Origin: Microbacterium sp. MM2322
GTDB taxonomy: Bacteria > Actinomycetota > Actinomycetes > Actinomycetales > Microbacteriaceae
Assembly (NCBI RefSeq): GCF_964186585.1
Contig: NZ_OZ075067.1
Location: 1 to 64,000 of the forward strand
Direction: 5' to 3'
Length of the DNA: 64,000 nt
Below the pieces are notes generated by a model, which saw nothing but the letters and a program-made list of their open reading frames with translations, was not told the origin of the DNA and did not search any database. Of the stretch, positions 28,537 to 37,597 are shown in pieces. Each line of letters begins with the position of its first letter. The first letter of the stretch is position 1. The translations under genes were made by a program, and so were the position numbers.

Positions 28537-28821
28537 TCAGCTCAGGGAGAGGAACAGCTTCTCGAGCTCTGCCATGCGCACGCGTCCCTCATCGCCATCG
28601 TCCTCCGTGAGGCACTGCTGCATTGCGGCGGCGATCACCGCGAACCCGGCCCGGTCGATCGCACTCGAGACAGCGGAAAGCTGCGTGACCACCTCGCGGC
28701 AGTCTCCGCCTCCCTCCACCGCGGTGATCACCGCGGTGAGTTGGCCCTGCGCGCGCTTCAGCCGGTTCGCGATCCGGCGGGCGGCATCTGCGTCGTGCAC
28801 GGTGGTCGACACGTCACTCAC
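28537..28821 (-). CDS. CsoR/RcnR/CstR-family metal- or persulfide-sensing repressor
   Basis: This family of all-alpha DNA-binding repressors releases DNA on binding Cu(I)/Ni(II) or on cysteine persulfidation. The 94-residue protein has RIANRLKRAQGQLTAVITAV, one Cys in GGGDCREVVTQL and a second in AAMQQCLTE. The His that CsoR uses four residues before the second Cys is Ala here, which argues for a CstR-like persulfide sensor. The GTG at 28821 overlaps the stop of the rhodanese-bearing reductase, which fits sulfur control. GTG at 28812 is an alternative. Confidence 0.85.
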   Translation of the reverse strand: MSDVSTTVHDADAARRIANRLKRAQGQLTAVITAVEGGGDCREVVTQLSAVSSAIDRAGFAVIAAAMQQCLTEDDGDEGRVRMAELEKLFLSLS

Positions 28822-30464
28822 CCCTTCTCTCGCAGCGCGGCCTCGAGGCCGTCGGTCCAGGTGAGCCACCCGCCGTCGAGATTGCGGACGTCGTGACCGA
28901 GCTGCTGCAGGATGCGGCTGGCGGTGTGCCCGCGCTGCCCCACCTTGCAATGGACGATCAGCGGAGCGTCCGGCAGTTCGCCGTGCCGTTCGCGCAGCTC
29001 GTCGAGCGGCAGGAGGATCGACCCGGGGATCGCGCCCGCCTCGTGCTCGCCCGTCGTCCGCACGTCGACCACGACCGCGCCGGCTGCGCGAGCGGCATCC
29101 ACTTCATGCCACTGGATCGTGCGATCCGTTCCCGTCGCGAGGTTCTCGGCGACGTACCCCGCCATGTTGATCGGGTCCTTGGCCGACCCGTATTGAGGTG
29201 CGTACGCCAGCTCGAGCTGGGAGAGAGCGGATGCCGTGAGCCCGGCCGTCATCGCGACCGCCAGGACGTCGAGCCGCTTGTCCACACCGGCCCGCCCCAC
29301 GAGCTGCGCGCCGAGGAGAAGGTCGGTCTCGGGGTCGATCAGGAGCTTCATCGCCATCTGTTCGGCACCCGGGTAATAGGTGGCATGCGAGAACGGATGC
29401 GTGTGCACGACGCGGTGGGCACGTCCTGCCGCGCGCAGGCGCCGTTCGCTCCACCCGACGAGTCCGACCGTGAGGCCGAGGACCCCGACGATCGTGGTGC
29501 CGAGGGCGGGGGTCGCCGGTACGGTCGCGGCTCCGGCGATGTCGTCGGCGACGGCCCGGCCGTGCCGATTCGCGAGCCCCGCCATCGCGACGAGGGTGGC
29601 CTCGCCGTCGAGGTGGTCCGACTTCTCGACCGCGTCGCCTGCCGCCCAGATCCCCGGGACGTCGGTGCGGTGCCTGCCGTCCACCGCGATCCCGCCCGTC
29701 GGACCGAGCGCGATGCCGGCTGCCTCTGCGATACGCACATCGGGACGCACTCCGCGCGCGTCGACGACGAGATCGGCGGCCACCTCCGTGCCGTCGGACA
29801 GCGTGACCCCGTCGGCGTGGATACGCGTGATCGTCGTGCCCGTGCGAAGCTCCACCCCCGCATCCGTCAGCGCGCGGTGCACCGGCGAGGCCATCTCGGG
29901 ATCGAGAGGGCTCAGCACCTGCGCGCCGCGCTGCGCGAGTGTGACGTGCGCCCCGCGCGCCACGAGGTTCTCCACGGCTTCGATCCCGATGAACCCGGCA
30001 CCCGCGACGACCGCCCGCGGCGCCGGCAACCCGGACAGAACCTCGGTGATCGCGTCGACGTCCTCGACGCTCCGCAGACTGATGACGGGTACGCCGTCAC
30101 CAGGGATGCCGCCGGTGACCCGTGCCCCCATGGCCAGCACCAGGTCGTCGAACTCCTCGACCCGCTCCGCGCCGGCGTCGAGGTCGCGAACCGTGACGGT
30201 CTTCGCGGCCGTGTCGATCGCGACGACCTCGTGACGGACGTGCACCTGCAGGGCGAACCGAGCGGCGAGGGATGCCGGGGTTTGAAGCAACAGCGCGGAT
30301 CGATCCTCGATCACGCCGCCGACGTAATAGGGGAGACCGCAGTTCGCGAAGGAGACGTCGGGCCCGCGTTCGAAGACGACGATCTCACGCTGTTCGTCGA
30401 GCCGGCGCAGACGCGTGGCCGCCGACATCCCGGCCGCCACACCCCCGATGATGATGGTGCGCAT
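28818..30464 (-). CDS. cdr: CoA-disulfide reductase with C-terminal rhodanese domain
   Basis: CoADR-rhodanese enzymes reduce CoA disulfides, persulfides or polysulfides using NAD(P)H. The 548-residue protein starts MRTIIIGGVAAGMSAATRLR (FAD site). It has the single active-site Cys in SFANCGLPYYVGG near 40-50, a second dinucleotide fold near 160, and a dimerisation domain around 330-440. The rhodanese domain (about 455-545) carries the catalytic Cys in HCKVGQRG. It is the first gene of a two-gene operon with the repressor, behind an inverted repeat. Confidence 0.93.
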   Translation of the reverse strand: MRTIIIGGVAAGMSAATRLRRLDEQREIVVFERGPDVSFANCGLPYYVGGVIEDRSALLLQTPASLAARFALQVHVRHEVVAIDTAAKTVTVRDLDAGAERVEEFDDLVLAMGARVTGGIPGDGVPVISLRSVEDVDAITEVLSGLPAPRAVVAGAGFIGIEAVENLVARGAHVTLAQRGAQVLSPLDPEMASPVHRALTDAGVELRTGTTITRIHADGVTLSDGTEVAADLVVDARGVRPDVRIAEAAGIALGPTGGIAVDGRHRTDVPGIWAAGDAVEKSDHLDGEATLVAMAGLANRHGRAVADDIAGAATVPATPALGTTIVGVLGLTVGLVGWSERRLRAAGRAHRVVHTHPFSHATYYPGAEQMAMKLLIDPETDLLLGAQLVGRAGVDKRLDVLAVAMTAGLTASALSQLELAYAPQYGSAKDPINMAGYVAENLATGTDRTIQWHEVDAARAAGAVVVDVRTTGEHEAGAIPGSILLPLDELRERHGELPDAPLIVHCKVGQRGHTASRILQQLGHDVRNLDGGWLTWTDGLEAALREKG

Positions 30465-30473
30465 ACCTCGGAG

Positions 30474-30491
30474 GATACCCCTGGGGGTATC
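30474..30491. promoter_or_regulatory. CsoR/CstR-type operator
   Basis: GATACCCC-TG-GGGGTATC is a perfect 8-2-8 inverted repeat 10 bases upstream of the reductase start. It matches the TACCCC-n-GGGGTA operator type known for the CsoR/CstR family. The repressor is the second gene of this operon, so autoregulation is inferred. Confidence 0.85.
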
Positions 30492-30650
30492 ACGACGTGT
30501 CTTTCGCTTGTCATGTTGACTACCGAGAGGGGTCCGGCAGGCAACGTTTGTGTCACCTTAGGTCACAGGGGGAGACAGCGGGCGCCATGACAGCTAGGTT
30601 GGGGAAGGACCGGCGCACGTGTCGTCGGCATCAACGAAGTAAGGCAGTTC

Positions 30651-30857
30651 ATGAGCGTCAGCGGTACCGTCAAGTGGTTCAACTCGGAAAAGGGCTTCGG
30701 GTTCATCGCCCCCGATGAAGGCGGCGCCGACGTCTTCGCCCACTACTCAGCCATCGAATCTTCGGGCTACCGCTCGCTGGAAGAGAACCAGCGAGTCGAG
30801 TTCGACATCGCCCAGGGCCCCAAGGGCCTGCAGGCGGAGAACATTCGCCCCGTCTGA
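30651..30857 (+). CDS. Cold-shock protein
   Basis: Cold-shock proteins are single-stranded nucleic acid chaperones. The 68-residue protein is one CSD barrel with RNP1 KGFGFIAP and RNP2 DVFAHYSAI. The ATG at 30651 is preceded by AAGGCAG. A gene-free leader of about 160 bases (30492-30650) precedes it, which may hold a structured 5' UTR as in many csp genes, but I could not fold it reliably. It diverges from the reductase operon. Confidence 0.95.
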   Translation: MSVSGTVKWFNSEKGFGFIAPDEGGADVFAHYSAIESSGYRSLEENQRVEFDIAQGPKGLQAENIRPV

Positions 30858-30872
30858 GGTTTCACACCTCAG
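30854..30872. terminator. Hairpin after the cold-shock gene
   Basis: CTGAGGT, loop TTCAC, then ACCTCAG: a 7-bp perfect stem beginning at the cold-shock stop codon and covering the last codons of the convergent HAD gene. It is probably a bidirectional terminator. Confidence 0.6.
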
Positions 30873-31539
30873 TTGTGAGGAGCAGGCGGCGGAGCTCGAC
30901 CATCGTGTCGACCGCCGCCTGCGCTCCTTCACTCTCGTGGGGCCAACTAAAGCCCCACCGTACGAAAATGACGGGGACGCCGTTCGCGGCGGCCCCGTCT
31001 ACGTCGTGGTGGCGGTCTCCGATGAGAATCGGACGGCTGATGTCCGCACCTGCTGCCGTCAGGCGGCGGAGCGCCTCCGCCACGATGTCGGCCTTCGAGG
31101 CCAGGGTCATCTCGTCGGGCGTCGCGCCGGCCATCGCCTGCATGTGCTCTGAGAGCCCGAAGTGCTCCATGAGCGCGACGACCTGATTCTCGGGCTTCGA
31201 ACTCGCCGTCGCCTGCGGGATGCCCGCTGCCGCGATGTCTGCGATGAGCTCTCCGACGCCCGGGTAGAGCTCGACGTTCGCAGTGAAGCCGTCTGCTCTG
31301 CCGAGAGCGCGGTAGTACGACACTGCCTCGGTGGCCTGCTCCGGCGTCATCCCGACGTTCTTCTGGAACGATTCGTACATGGGCGGCCCGATCCAGTGGA
31401 CCAGTTCTGCCCGCGTCGGCGGCGCGTACCCGAAGTGGGTCAGGCACCGGTCGAGCCGGCTGAGGATGCCGACGGATGCGTCGACGATGGTGCCGTCCAC
31501 GTCCCAGAGGATGCAGGACCAGGGGGAGCGTGTCGTCAT
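30862..31539 (-). CDS. HAD-superfamily phosphatase (phosphoglycolate phosphatase-like)
   Basis: This 225-residue HAD hydrolase has motif [12 protein letters not shown] near 12-22 with both catalytic Asp residues. Motif II Ser/Thr is in [11 protein letters not shown] and motif III/IV in [18 protein letters not shown]. The helical cap between them matches the PGP/PGMB subgroup. The substrate is not predictable. It diverges from nucS with 44 bases between starts. Confidence 0.87.
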   Translation of the reverse strand: MTTRSPWSCILWDVDGTIVDASVGILSRLDRCLTHFGYAPPTRAELVHWIGPPMYESFQKNVGMTPEQATEAVSYYRALGRADGFTANVELYPGVGELIADIAAAGIPQATASSKPENQVVALMEHFGLSEHMQAMAGATPDEMTLASKADIVAEALRRLTAAGADISRPILIGDRHHDVDGAAANGVPVIFVRWGFSWPHESEGAQAAVDTMVELRRLLLTTEV

Positions 31540-31583
31540 GCATCCAGCCTAGAGGGACGGATGCCGCGGGTAGGCTCGTCGCC

Positions 31584-32270
31584 GTGCGTCTCGTCATCGC
31601 CCGTTGCTCCGTCGACTACACCGGTCGCCTGAACACGCATCTGCCCCCCGCCACCCGCCTGATCATGGTCAAGGCGGACGGCACCGTCGCGTTCCATCGC
31701 GACATCCAGCACCAGCCGTTGAACTGGATGAGCCCGCCCTGCACCCTGACGGTGATCGAGCCGGGGGAGGACGACATCGACGTCGTCGAGAAATGGCGCG
31801 TCACGCATGCGAAGACCGGTGACGAGCTCACCATCCGCATCTACGAGGTGCTGCACGACTCTTCGCACGAACTCGGTGTCGACCCGGGACTGGTCAAGGA
31901 CGGGGTCGAAGCCGATCTGCAGCGGCTGCTGTCCGAACAGGTCGGCGTGATCGGTGAGAACCTCACGCTCGTGCGGCGGGAGTTCCCGACCGCGATCGGT
32001 CCGGTCGACCTGCTGCTGCGAAACCCCGAGGGCGGCACGATCGCCGTCGAGGTCAAGCGTCGCGGCGACATCGACGGTGTAGAACAGCTCACCCGCTACC
32101 TCGAACTCTTGGGGCGCGATCCGCACCTCGCTCCCGTCACCGGCGTCTTCGCCGCGCAGGAGATCAAGCCGCAGGCGAAGGTCCTCGCGACCGATCGCGG
32201 CATCCGTTGCGTCACCCTCGACTACGACGAGATGAAGGGCATCGAGTCGGGAGCCCCCCGCCTGTTCTGA
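31584..32270 (+). CDS. nucS: Endonuclease NucS (mismatch-specific)
   Basis: NucS/EndoMS cuts mismatched DNA and replaces MutS/MutL mismatch repair in most actinobacteria. The 228-residue protein has the N-terminal DNA-binding domain ([16 protein letters not shown]) and the C-terminal RecB-like nuclease domain. Catalytic residues lie in [13 protein letters not shown] (Asp) and [11 protein letters not shown] (Glu, Lys). The GTG at 31584 gives the conserved N-terminus. It ends 6 bases from the convergent MFS gene. Confidence 0.95.
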   Translation: MRLVIARCSVDYTGRLNTHLPPATRLIMVKADGTVAFHRDIQHQPLNWMSPPCTLTVIEPGEDDIDVVEKWRVTHAKTGDELTIRIYEVLHDSSHELGVDPGLVKDGVEADLQRLLSEQVGVIGENLTLVRREFPTAIGPVDLLLRNPEGGTIAVEVKRRGDIDGVEQLTRYLELLGRDPHLAPVTGVFAAQEIKPQAKVLATDRGIRCVTLDYDEMKGIESGAPRLF

Positions 32271-32276
32271 TCTCGC

Positions 32277-33491
32277 TCAGTGGCTCGTGCCGCGGGTTCC
32301 TGGCAGGGGCTTGGCGGCGCCGGAGGCGAAACCGGATGCCGCGACCAGCGCCGCGATGATGAACAGCGTCGGCAGCAGGCCGATGTGGGTGCTGATGAGG
32401 CCGAGGACCGGCGGGCCGCAGAGGAACGCGACGTAGCCGATCGTCGCCGCTGCGCTCACTCGCGCCGCGGCCCGCGCCGGGTCGTCTGCCGCGGCCGACA
32501 TCCCGAGGGGGAAGCCGAGCGATGCCCCGATGCCCCACAGCGCAGCGCCGACGAAGACGAGCGGCAGGTTCGGCGCCAGGATGAACAGCAGGATGCCGAC
32601 CACGGCCGTCGCGGCGAGGACCCGCAGCGTCGCGACCCGGCCGAAGCGGTCGACGAGCGGCCCGCCGAAGACGCGGACGACGGTCATCGCGATCGAGAAC
32701 ACCGTGAGGGCGGCGGCGCCGAGCGCGAAGCCTCCCTTGTGATCTTCGCTGACGCCCAGGGCCAGCCAATCATTCGCGCCGCCCTCGGCGAACGCCATGC
32801 CCAACATGACGACGCCGAGAACGTAGGTACGGGGTTCTCGCCACGCCGACAGCGCGGTCGAGAGGCGGTCACGCCAGCCGGTGGGCGCGTCGTCTGCGGA
32901 GCCGAACTCGCGGTGTGGAACGTAGCGGTAGGCGATGACGGCGAGTACGACGATCGCGACCGCCACGACGGTGGTGTGGGGGACGACGGCGATCCGCGCG
33001 CTCGCCGCGAGTGCTCCGATGCCGGCGCCGATGACGGTGCCCAGGCTGAAGAACGCGTGGAACAGCGGCAGGATCGTCTTCTTCACCTCGACCTCGATCG
33101 CCGCACCGTCGACATTCATCAGCACGTCGAGCGTGCCGTTGCCGAAGCCGAACAGCGCGAGGCCGACGAGGACGAGGGGGAGCGAGGGGATGACGTCGGT
33201 TCCGATGCCGATGAGGAAGATCCCGCCAGCCAGAACCAGCATCACGAGCAGCATCCCGAGGCGCGTGCCCAGCCGCGCCGCGACGACGGACGCGACGGAC
33301 AGGCCGATGATCGAGGCGGCACCCATGCCGAGGAGCAGCAGGCCGATCGTGGCGTTGTCGATGTCGAGCGCGGCCTTGATCGACGGCACCCGCGACGCCC
33401 ACGTGGCGATGCTCAAGCCGCTTGCTGTGAAGATCGCAAACACGGCGAGGCGCCATGTCCACAGGCGGGAGGCGGTCAACTCGAGGGTCAT
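32277..33491 (-). CDS. MFS transporter
   Basis: This 404-residue protein has about twelve hydrophobic segments in two six-helix halves with a hydrophilic central loop (about 195-215, REFGSADDAPTGWRDR). ASRVPSIKAALDIDNATIGL and the motif RLGTRLG between helices 2 and 3 are typical of the YbjJ-like MFS branch. The ATG at 33491 starts MTLELTASRLWTWRLAVF. The substrate is unknown. It diverges from a LacI-family gene that may control it. Confidence 0.88.
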   Translation of the reverse strand: MTLELTASRLWTWRLAVFAIFTASGLSIATWASRVPSIKAALDIDNATIGLLLLGMGAASIIGLSVASVVAARLGTRLGMLLVMLVLAGGIFLIGIGTDVIPSLPLVLVGLALFGFGNGTLDVLMNVDGAAIEVEVKKTILPLFHAFFSLGTVIGAGIGALAASARIAVVPHTTVVAVAIVVLAVIAYRYVPHREFGSADDAPTGWRDRLSTALSAWREPRTYVLGVVMLGMAFAEGGANDWLALGVSEDHKGGFALGAAALTVFSIAMTVVRVFGGPLVDRFGRVATLRVLAATAVVGILLFILAPNLPLVFVGAALWGIGASLGFPLGMSAAADDPARAAARVSAAATIGYVAFLCGPPVLGLISTHIGLLPTLFIIAALVAASGFASGAAKPLPGTRGTSH

Positions 33492-33514
33492 GACGGTCAC
33501 TCTAGCGGGATCTC

Positions 33515-33526
33515 CGAATCGATTCG
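33515..33526. promoter_or_regulatory. Palindrome in the MFS/LacI divergent promoter
   Basis: CGAATCGATTCG is a 12-base perfect palindrome with a central CG, the usual centre of LacI-family operators. It lies midway in the 66-base gap between the two start codons. Binding by the adjacent regulator is inferred. Confidence 0.5.
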
Positions 33527-33557
33527 ACAATCCGCTTCCGGCGGCTACGATCGAGGC

Positions 33558-34598
33558 ATGAACAGCCGCCGAGCGACGATTTCCGACGTCGCGCGCGAGG
33601 CCGGAGTGTCGGCGTCGACGGCATCCGTGGTCTTCAGCGGCAAGGTCGCCGTCTCGGACGCGACCCGCGCGAAGGTGATGAAGGCAGCGGATGCACTGGG
33701 GTATTCGGGCCCGGATCCCCGCGCGGCGTCGCTTCGCACCGGGCGGGCCGGCGTCGTCGCCGTCCTCTTCCGCGAGCGCCTCGGCACGGCGTTCCGCGAC
33801 CCCGTGACGACCGCCATGATGGACGGCTTGAGCGATGCAATCGGTCCGATCGGAGCCGGCATCCTGCTCCTCAACGAAGATGGCCCGGTCGAGACCGGCC
33901 CGACGCTGACGACCGCCCCGCTCGACGCGGCGATCCTCCTCGGTTGCAACGAGATCCTGCAGTCGTCGGTCGACATCCTTCGGCGTCGCGGCATCCCCGT
34001 CGTCGTGATCGAGGGCGATGCCGGTCCCGACGTCCCGCGCGTGCTCCTCGACAACGTCGAAGCGCAGCGCACCGCGGCCGAGCACCTGCGCTCACTCGGC
34101 CACGAAGACGTCGCGCTCGTGACATTGACGAAGGATGCCGCGCGCCCCCGCGGTTTCATCGACGACCCCGCGCAGATCACCGTCGAAGTCACCCGTGACA
34201 GGCTGCGCGGTGCGCGAGAGGTCTTCCCCGACGCGCCCGCCTACGCCGTCGGGGCCAGTTCGATCGACGAAGGGCTCGCGGCGGGCCGGGTGCTCCTCGC
34301 GGGCCACCGTCCGACGGCGATCATCGCGCAGAGCGATCTGCTCGCCGCGGGCGTCATCCGCGCCGCGGAGGAAGCCGGTCTTCGCGTGCCGGAGGACCTC
34401 AGTGTCACAGGCTTCGACGGCGTGACGGTCGACGGGCTCGCCCCGTACGTACTCACGACACTCGTGCAGGACTCGATCGCCAAGGGGCGCGCCGCAGGCG
34501 AGGCCGTCGTGGCGATGCTCGAGGGTCGGGAACCGGCATCCCTCACCCTCACCTGCACATTCCGACGAGGGAACACGACGGCGCCGGTATCGGTCTGA
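33558..34598 (+). CDS. LacI-family transcriptional regulator
   Basis: This 346-residue protein has the N-terminal LacI helix-turn-helix (TISDVAREAGVSASTASVVF, about 6-26) and hinge. A periplasmic-binding-like effector domain follows, with typical late motifs DLLAAGVIRAAEEAGLRVPEDLSVTGFDG. It probably represses its own gene and the divergent MFS transporter. The ligand cannot be told. Confidence 0.93.
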   Translation: MNSRRATISDVAREAGVSASTASVVFSGKVAVSDATRAKVMKAADALGYSGPDPRAASLRTGRAGVVAVLFRERLGTAFRDPVTTAMMDGLSDAIGPIGAGILLLNEDGPVETGPTLTTAPLDAAILLGCNEILQSSVDILRRRGIPVVVIEGDAGPDVPRVLLDNVEAQRTAAEHLRSLGHEDVALVTLTKDAARPRGFIDDPAQITVEVTRDRLRGAREVFPDAPAYAVGASSIDEGLAAGRVLLAGHRPTAIIAQSDLLAAGVIRAAEEAGLRVPEDLSVTGFDGVTVDGLAPYVLTTLVQDSIAKGRAAGEAVVAMLEGREPASLTLTCTFRRGNTTAPVSV

Positions 34599-34636
34599 CC
34601 TGGGAGGTGGCCGGGCGCCGCCTTTGTCTCAGCCGG

Positions 34637-34642
34637 TAGACT
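34637..34642 (+). promoter_or_regulatory. Possible -10 element of the mrp operon
   Basis: TAGACT, the same hexamer seen before gyrB, lies 40 bases before the mrpA start in an 83-base gap. No convincing -35 was seen. Confidence 0.3.
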
Positions 34643-34681
34643 GAACATCTCGACCCCCGCGATTGCACAGAGGAGGCCAGG

Positions 34682-37597
34682 TTGCTGATCCTCCTCGCGG
34701 CGTTCGCGCTCGTGCCGCTTCTTCTGCCGGCCCTCGTCGCCCGCCTCGGGTCCCGCACATTCCTCGTGGCCGCGCTCGTTCCGATCGCCGCTTTCGTGCA
34801 CACCGCCCTTCAGGGTCCGCGCGTTCTGGCGGGAAGTATCCCGTTCGAGACATACGCCTGGATCCCGGACCTCAAGGTCCAGCTGTCGATGCGGATGGAC
34901 GTTCTCGGGTGGGTGATGGCGCTCATCGTCACGGGCGTCGGCGCGCTCGTGATGCTCTACTGCCGCTGGTACTTTGCCGGCAAGCGCGAGGGCCTCGCGA
35001 CCTTCTCGGCGGTGCTGCTCGCCTTCGCGGGAGCCATGTACGGACTCGTCCTCACCGACGACATCGTGGTGCTCATCATGCTGTGGGAGGTCACGAGCGT
35101 CCTCTCGTACCTGCTCATCGGCTTCTATCACCGACGCGGTGCGAGCCGGCGCGCCGCCCTGCAGGCTCTTCTCGTGACGACGCTCGGCGGACTCGTCATG
35201 CTGATCGGCGTCGTGATGCTCGTCGTCCTCTACGACACCACGAGCGTCACCACGATGATCGAGACCGGCCCGATCTTCGAGGGCGGCGAGGCCGTCGCGT
35301 TGGATGCCGCGATCGTCATGCTCCTCGTCGGCGCGCTCAGCAAGTCCGCGATCTTCCCCTTCCACTTCTGGCTGCCCGGCGCGATGGCCGCTCCCACCCC
35401 GGTGAGCGCATATCTCCACGCCGCCGCCATGGTGAAGGCGGGTATCTATCTCATCGCCCGGTTCGCCCCCGCTTTCGCCGACACCGACCCGTGGCGACCG
35501 ATCGTCATCGGACTCGGGATCTTCACGATGCTGCTCGGCGGGTTCCAAGCCCTCCGCGAGTCCGACCTCAAGCGCATCCTGGCGTTCGGAACGGTCAGCC
35601 AGCTCGGCATGCTGACGGTCGTCCTCGGATACGGCGAACGCAACAGCGCCCTCGCCGGTCTCGCTCTCCTCGTCGGACATGCCCTCTTCAAGTCGGCGCT
35701 CTTCCTCATCGTCGGCGTGATCGACCGTCAGCTCAGCACGCGTGACATCGGCGAGCTCTCGGGAGTGGGGCGCCAGGCGCCGACCCTCGCGACGTTCTCG
35801 ATCATCGCGATCGCCTCGATGGCCGGCGTCGCCCCGACCGTCGGGTTCGTGGCGAAGGAAGCGGCACTCACCTCGTTTCTCGAGGGAGGCGCCTCGCCGG
35901 CCGCCCTCATCCCCCTCGTCGGGATCCTGCTGGGATCGGCCCTGACCGCGGCGTACGGCATCCGTTTCGTGTGGGGTGCGTTCTGGACGAAGAAGGATGC
36001 CGCCGGTGCCCCCCGCGAGCGAACCGAATGGCCCGACCCGCCGATCGGCTTCCTCGTGGCCCCCGTCGTCCTCAGCGGGTTCTCGATGGTGGCCGGGTTC
36101 GCAGCGCCGTTCCTCGACTCCGGCCTCGCGGGGTATGCCGACGGCATCCCGCTCGAAGAGGGCGGCAAGGCGTACCACCTGGCCCTCTGGCACGGGTGGG
36201 AGCCGGCGCTCTTCCTCTCGCTCGGCTCGATCGCGCTCGGCGCCGCGCTGTTCTGGATCACCCAGCGGCGCCCCGCGCCGCAGCGGATGCTGCCGTTCAC
36301 CGCAAACGACGTGTACAACCTCACCCTCCGCGGGATCGCCCGCCTCTCGGTCTGGACGACGTCGCTCACCCAGCGCGGCTCGCTGCCCTTCTATGTCGGG
36401 ACGATTTTCGTCGTCTTCATCGCCGCTGAAGCGACGGCACTCGCGGCGACCACCGAGTGGCGGATCGCTGTCGACGCGTGGCAGAGCCCCGCGCAACTGC
36501 TCGCGGCGCCGGTCATGATCCTCGCCGGGTTCGTCGCGATCCGCGCTCGCAAGCGCTACACCGGCGTCGTGCTGGTCTCGGTCACCGGGCTCGGCATGGT
36601 CCTGTTGTTCGCCACGAGCGGCGCCCCCGACCTCGCCCTCACACAGATCCTCGTCGAGACCGTCACCCTCATCGCGTTCGCGCTCGTGCTCCGCCGCATC
36701 CCCGCCCGCCTCGGCGACCACAACGCCTCCGTGCTGCCGATCGTCCGGGCCGTCCTCGGCATCGGGGTCGGCGTCACAATGGCGGCCATCGCCCTCATCG
36801 CGACCGGCGCCCGTGTCGCCGAGCCCGTCTCCGGACCGTTCCCCGATCTCGCCTACGAGATCGGTCACGGCATGAACGTCGTCAACGTCACTCTCGTCGA
36901 CCTGCGCGGGTGGGACACGATGGGCGAGCTCTCGGTCCTCATCCTCGCGGCGACCGGCGTGGCATCCCTCGTCTTCGTGACGAACCGCTCTGACAGTCGC
37001 GTGCTGCCGTCGCTCCCGACCAGCACGGGTCGCAGCCGTCGCCCGCTCGTCGAGACCGCCGACGGCCCGCGGCCCCGTTCGACGGCACCGGGATCGACGC
37101 GCCAGGCGTGGCTCGTCGGCGGGCTGAAGGTGAAGCCCGAGAACCGGTCGCTGCTGCTCGAGGTCATCGTCCGCGTCCTCTTCCACTCGATCATCGTGGT
37201 GTCGGTGTACCTGCTGTTCTCCGGTCACAACCTGCCCGGCGGCGGATTCGCCGGCGGTCTCGTCGCGGGGATGGCCCTCGTCATGAGGTACGTCGCCGGT
37301 GGTAGATGGGAGCTGGGTGCGGCTGCACCGACGGATGCCGGTCGGCTCCTGGGTGCGGGCATGGTCCTCGCCCTGTCGTGCGCCATCGTGCCGCTCTTCT
37401 TCGGCGTCGACCCCCTGACCAGCACCTTCTGGGAAGCGGACATCTGGGGCATCGGTCACGTCGAGTTCGTCACCTCGACCATCTTCGACGTGGGCGTGTA
37501 CCTCGTCGTCATCGGTCTCGTCCTCGACGTGCTGCGCTCGCTCGGCGCCGAGGTCGACCGGCAGACGCAGGCCCTGCGGGATCGGGTGAGCGCATGA
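34682..37597 (+). CDS. mrpA: Mrp Na+/H+ antiporter subunit A fused to subunit B
   Basis: Mrp complexes exchange Na+ for H+ across the membrane using complex-I-like subunits. The 971-residue protein has the NuoL-like proton-channel part (about 60-500, with MLWEVTSVLSYLLIGFYH and FPFHFWLPGAMAAPTPVSAY), then the MrpA C-terminal helices. A MrpB-type domain (about 820-965) follows, with FHSIIVVSVYLLFSGHN and LPGGGFAGGLVAG. No separate mrpB gene follows. The TTG at 34682 has GAGGAGG upstream. The six genes A to G overlap or abut. Confidence 0.94.
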   Translation: MLILLAAFALVPLLLPALVARLGSRTFLVAALVPIAAFVHTALQGPRVLAGSIPFETYAWIPDLKVQLSMRMDVLGWVMALIVTGVGALVMLYCRWYFAGKREGLATFSAVLLAFAGAMYGLVLTDDIVVLIMLWEVTSVLSYLLIGFYHRRGASRRAALQALLVTTLGGLVMLIGVVMLVVLYDTTSVTTMIETGPIFEGGEAVALDAAIVMLLVGALSKSAIFPFHFWLPGAMAAPTPVSAYLHAAAMVKAGIYLIARFAPAFADTDPWRPIVIGLGIFTMLLGGFQALRESDLKRILAFGTVSQLGMLTVVLGYGERNSALAGLALLVGHALFKSALFLIVGVIDRQLSTRDIGELSGVGRQAPTLATFSIIAIASMAGVAPTVGFVAKEAALTSFLEGGASPAALIPLVGILLGSALTAAYGIRFVWGAFWTKKDAAGAPRERTEWPDPPIGFLVAPVVLSGFSMVAGFAAPFLDSGLAGYADGIPLEEGGKAYHLALWHGWEPALFLSLGSIALGAALFWITQRRPAPQRMLPFTANDVYNLTLRGIARLSVWTTSLTQRGSLPFYVGTIFVVFIAAEATALAATTEWRIAVDAWQSPAQLLAAPVMILAGFVAIRARKRYTGVVLVSVTGLGMVLLFATSGAPDLALTQILVETVTLIAFALVLRRIPARLGDHNASVLPIVRAVLGIGVGVTMAAIALIATGARVAEPVSGPFPDLAYEIGHGMNVVNVTLVDLRGWDTMGELSVLILAATGVASLVFVTNRSDSRVLPSLPTSTGRSRRPLVETADGPRPRSTAPGSTRQAWLVGGLKVKPENRSLLLEVIVRVLFHSIIVVSVYLLFSGHNLPGGGFAGGLVAGMALVMRYVAGGRWELGAAAPTDAGRLLGAGMVLALSCAIVPLFFGVDPLTSTFWEADIWGIGHVEFVTSTIFDVGVYLVVIGLVLDVLRSLGAEVDRQTQALRDRVSA

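Noticed and set aside
30492..30650. Riboswitch or thermosensor in the cold-shock leader
   Set aside because: The leader is long, but I could not see a conserved riboswitch motif or a reliable alternative fold by eye.
34241..37459. Open minus-strand frame of 1072 codons
   Set aside because: It lies antisense to mrpA and the end of the LacI-family gene. It is rich in Arg/Glu/Asp/His with no domain, which is the usual shadow frame of a high-GC gene.
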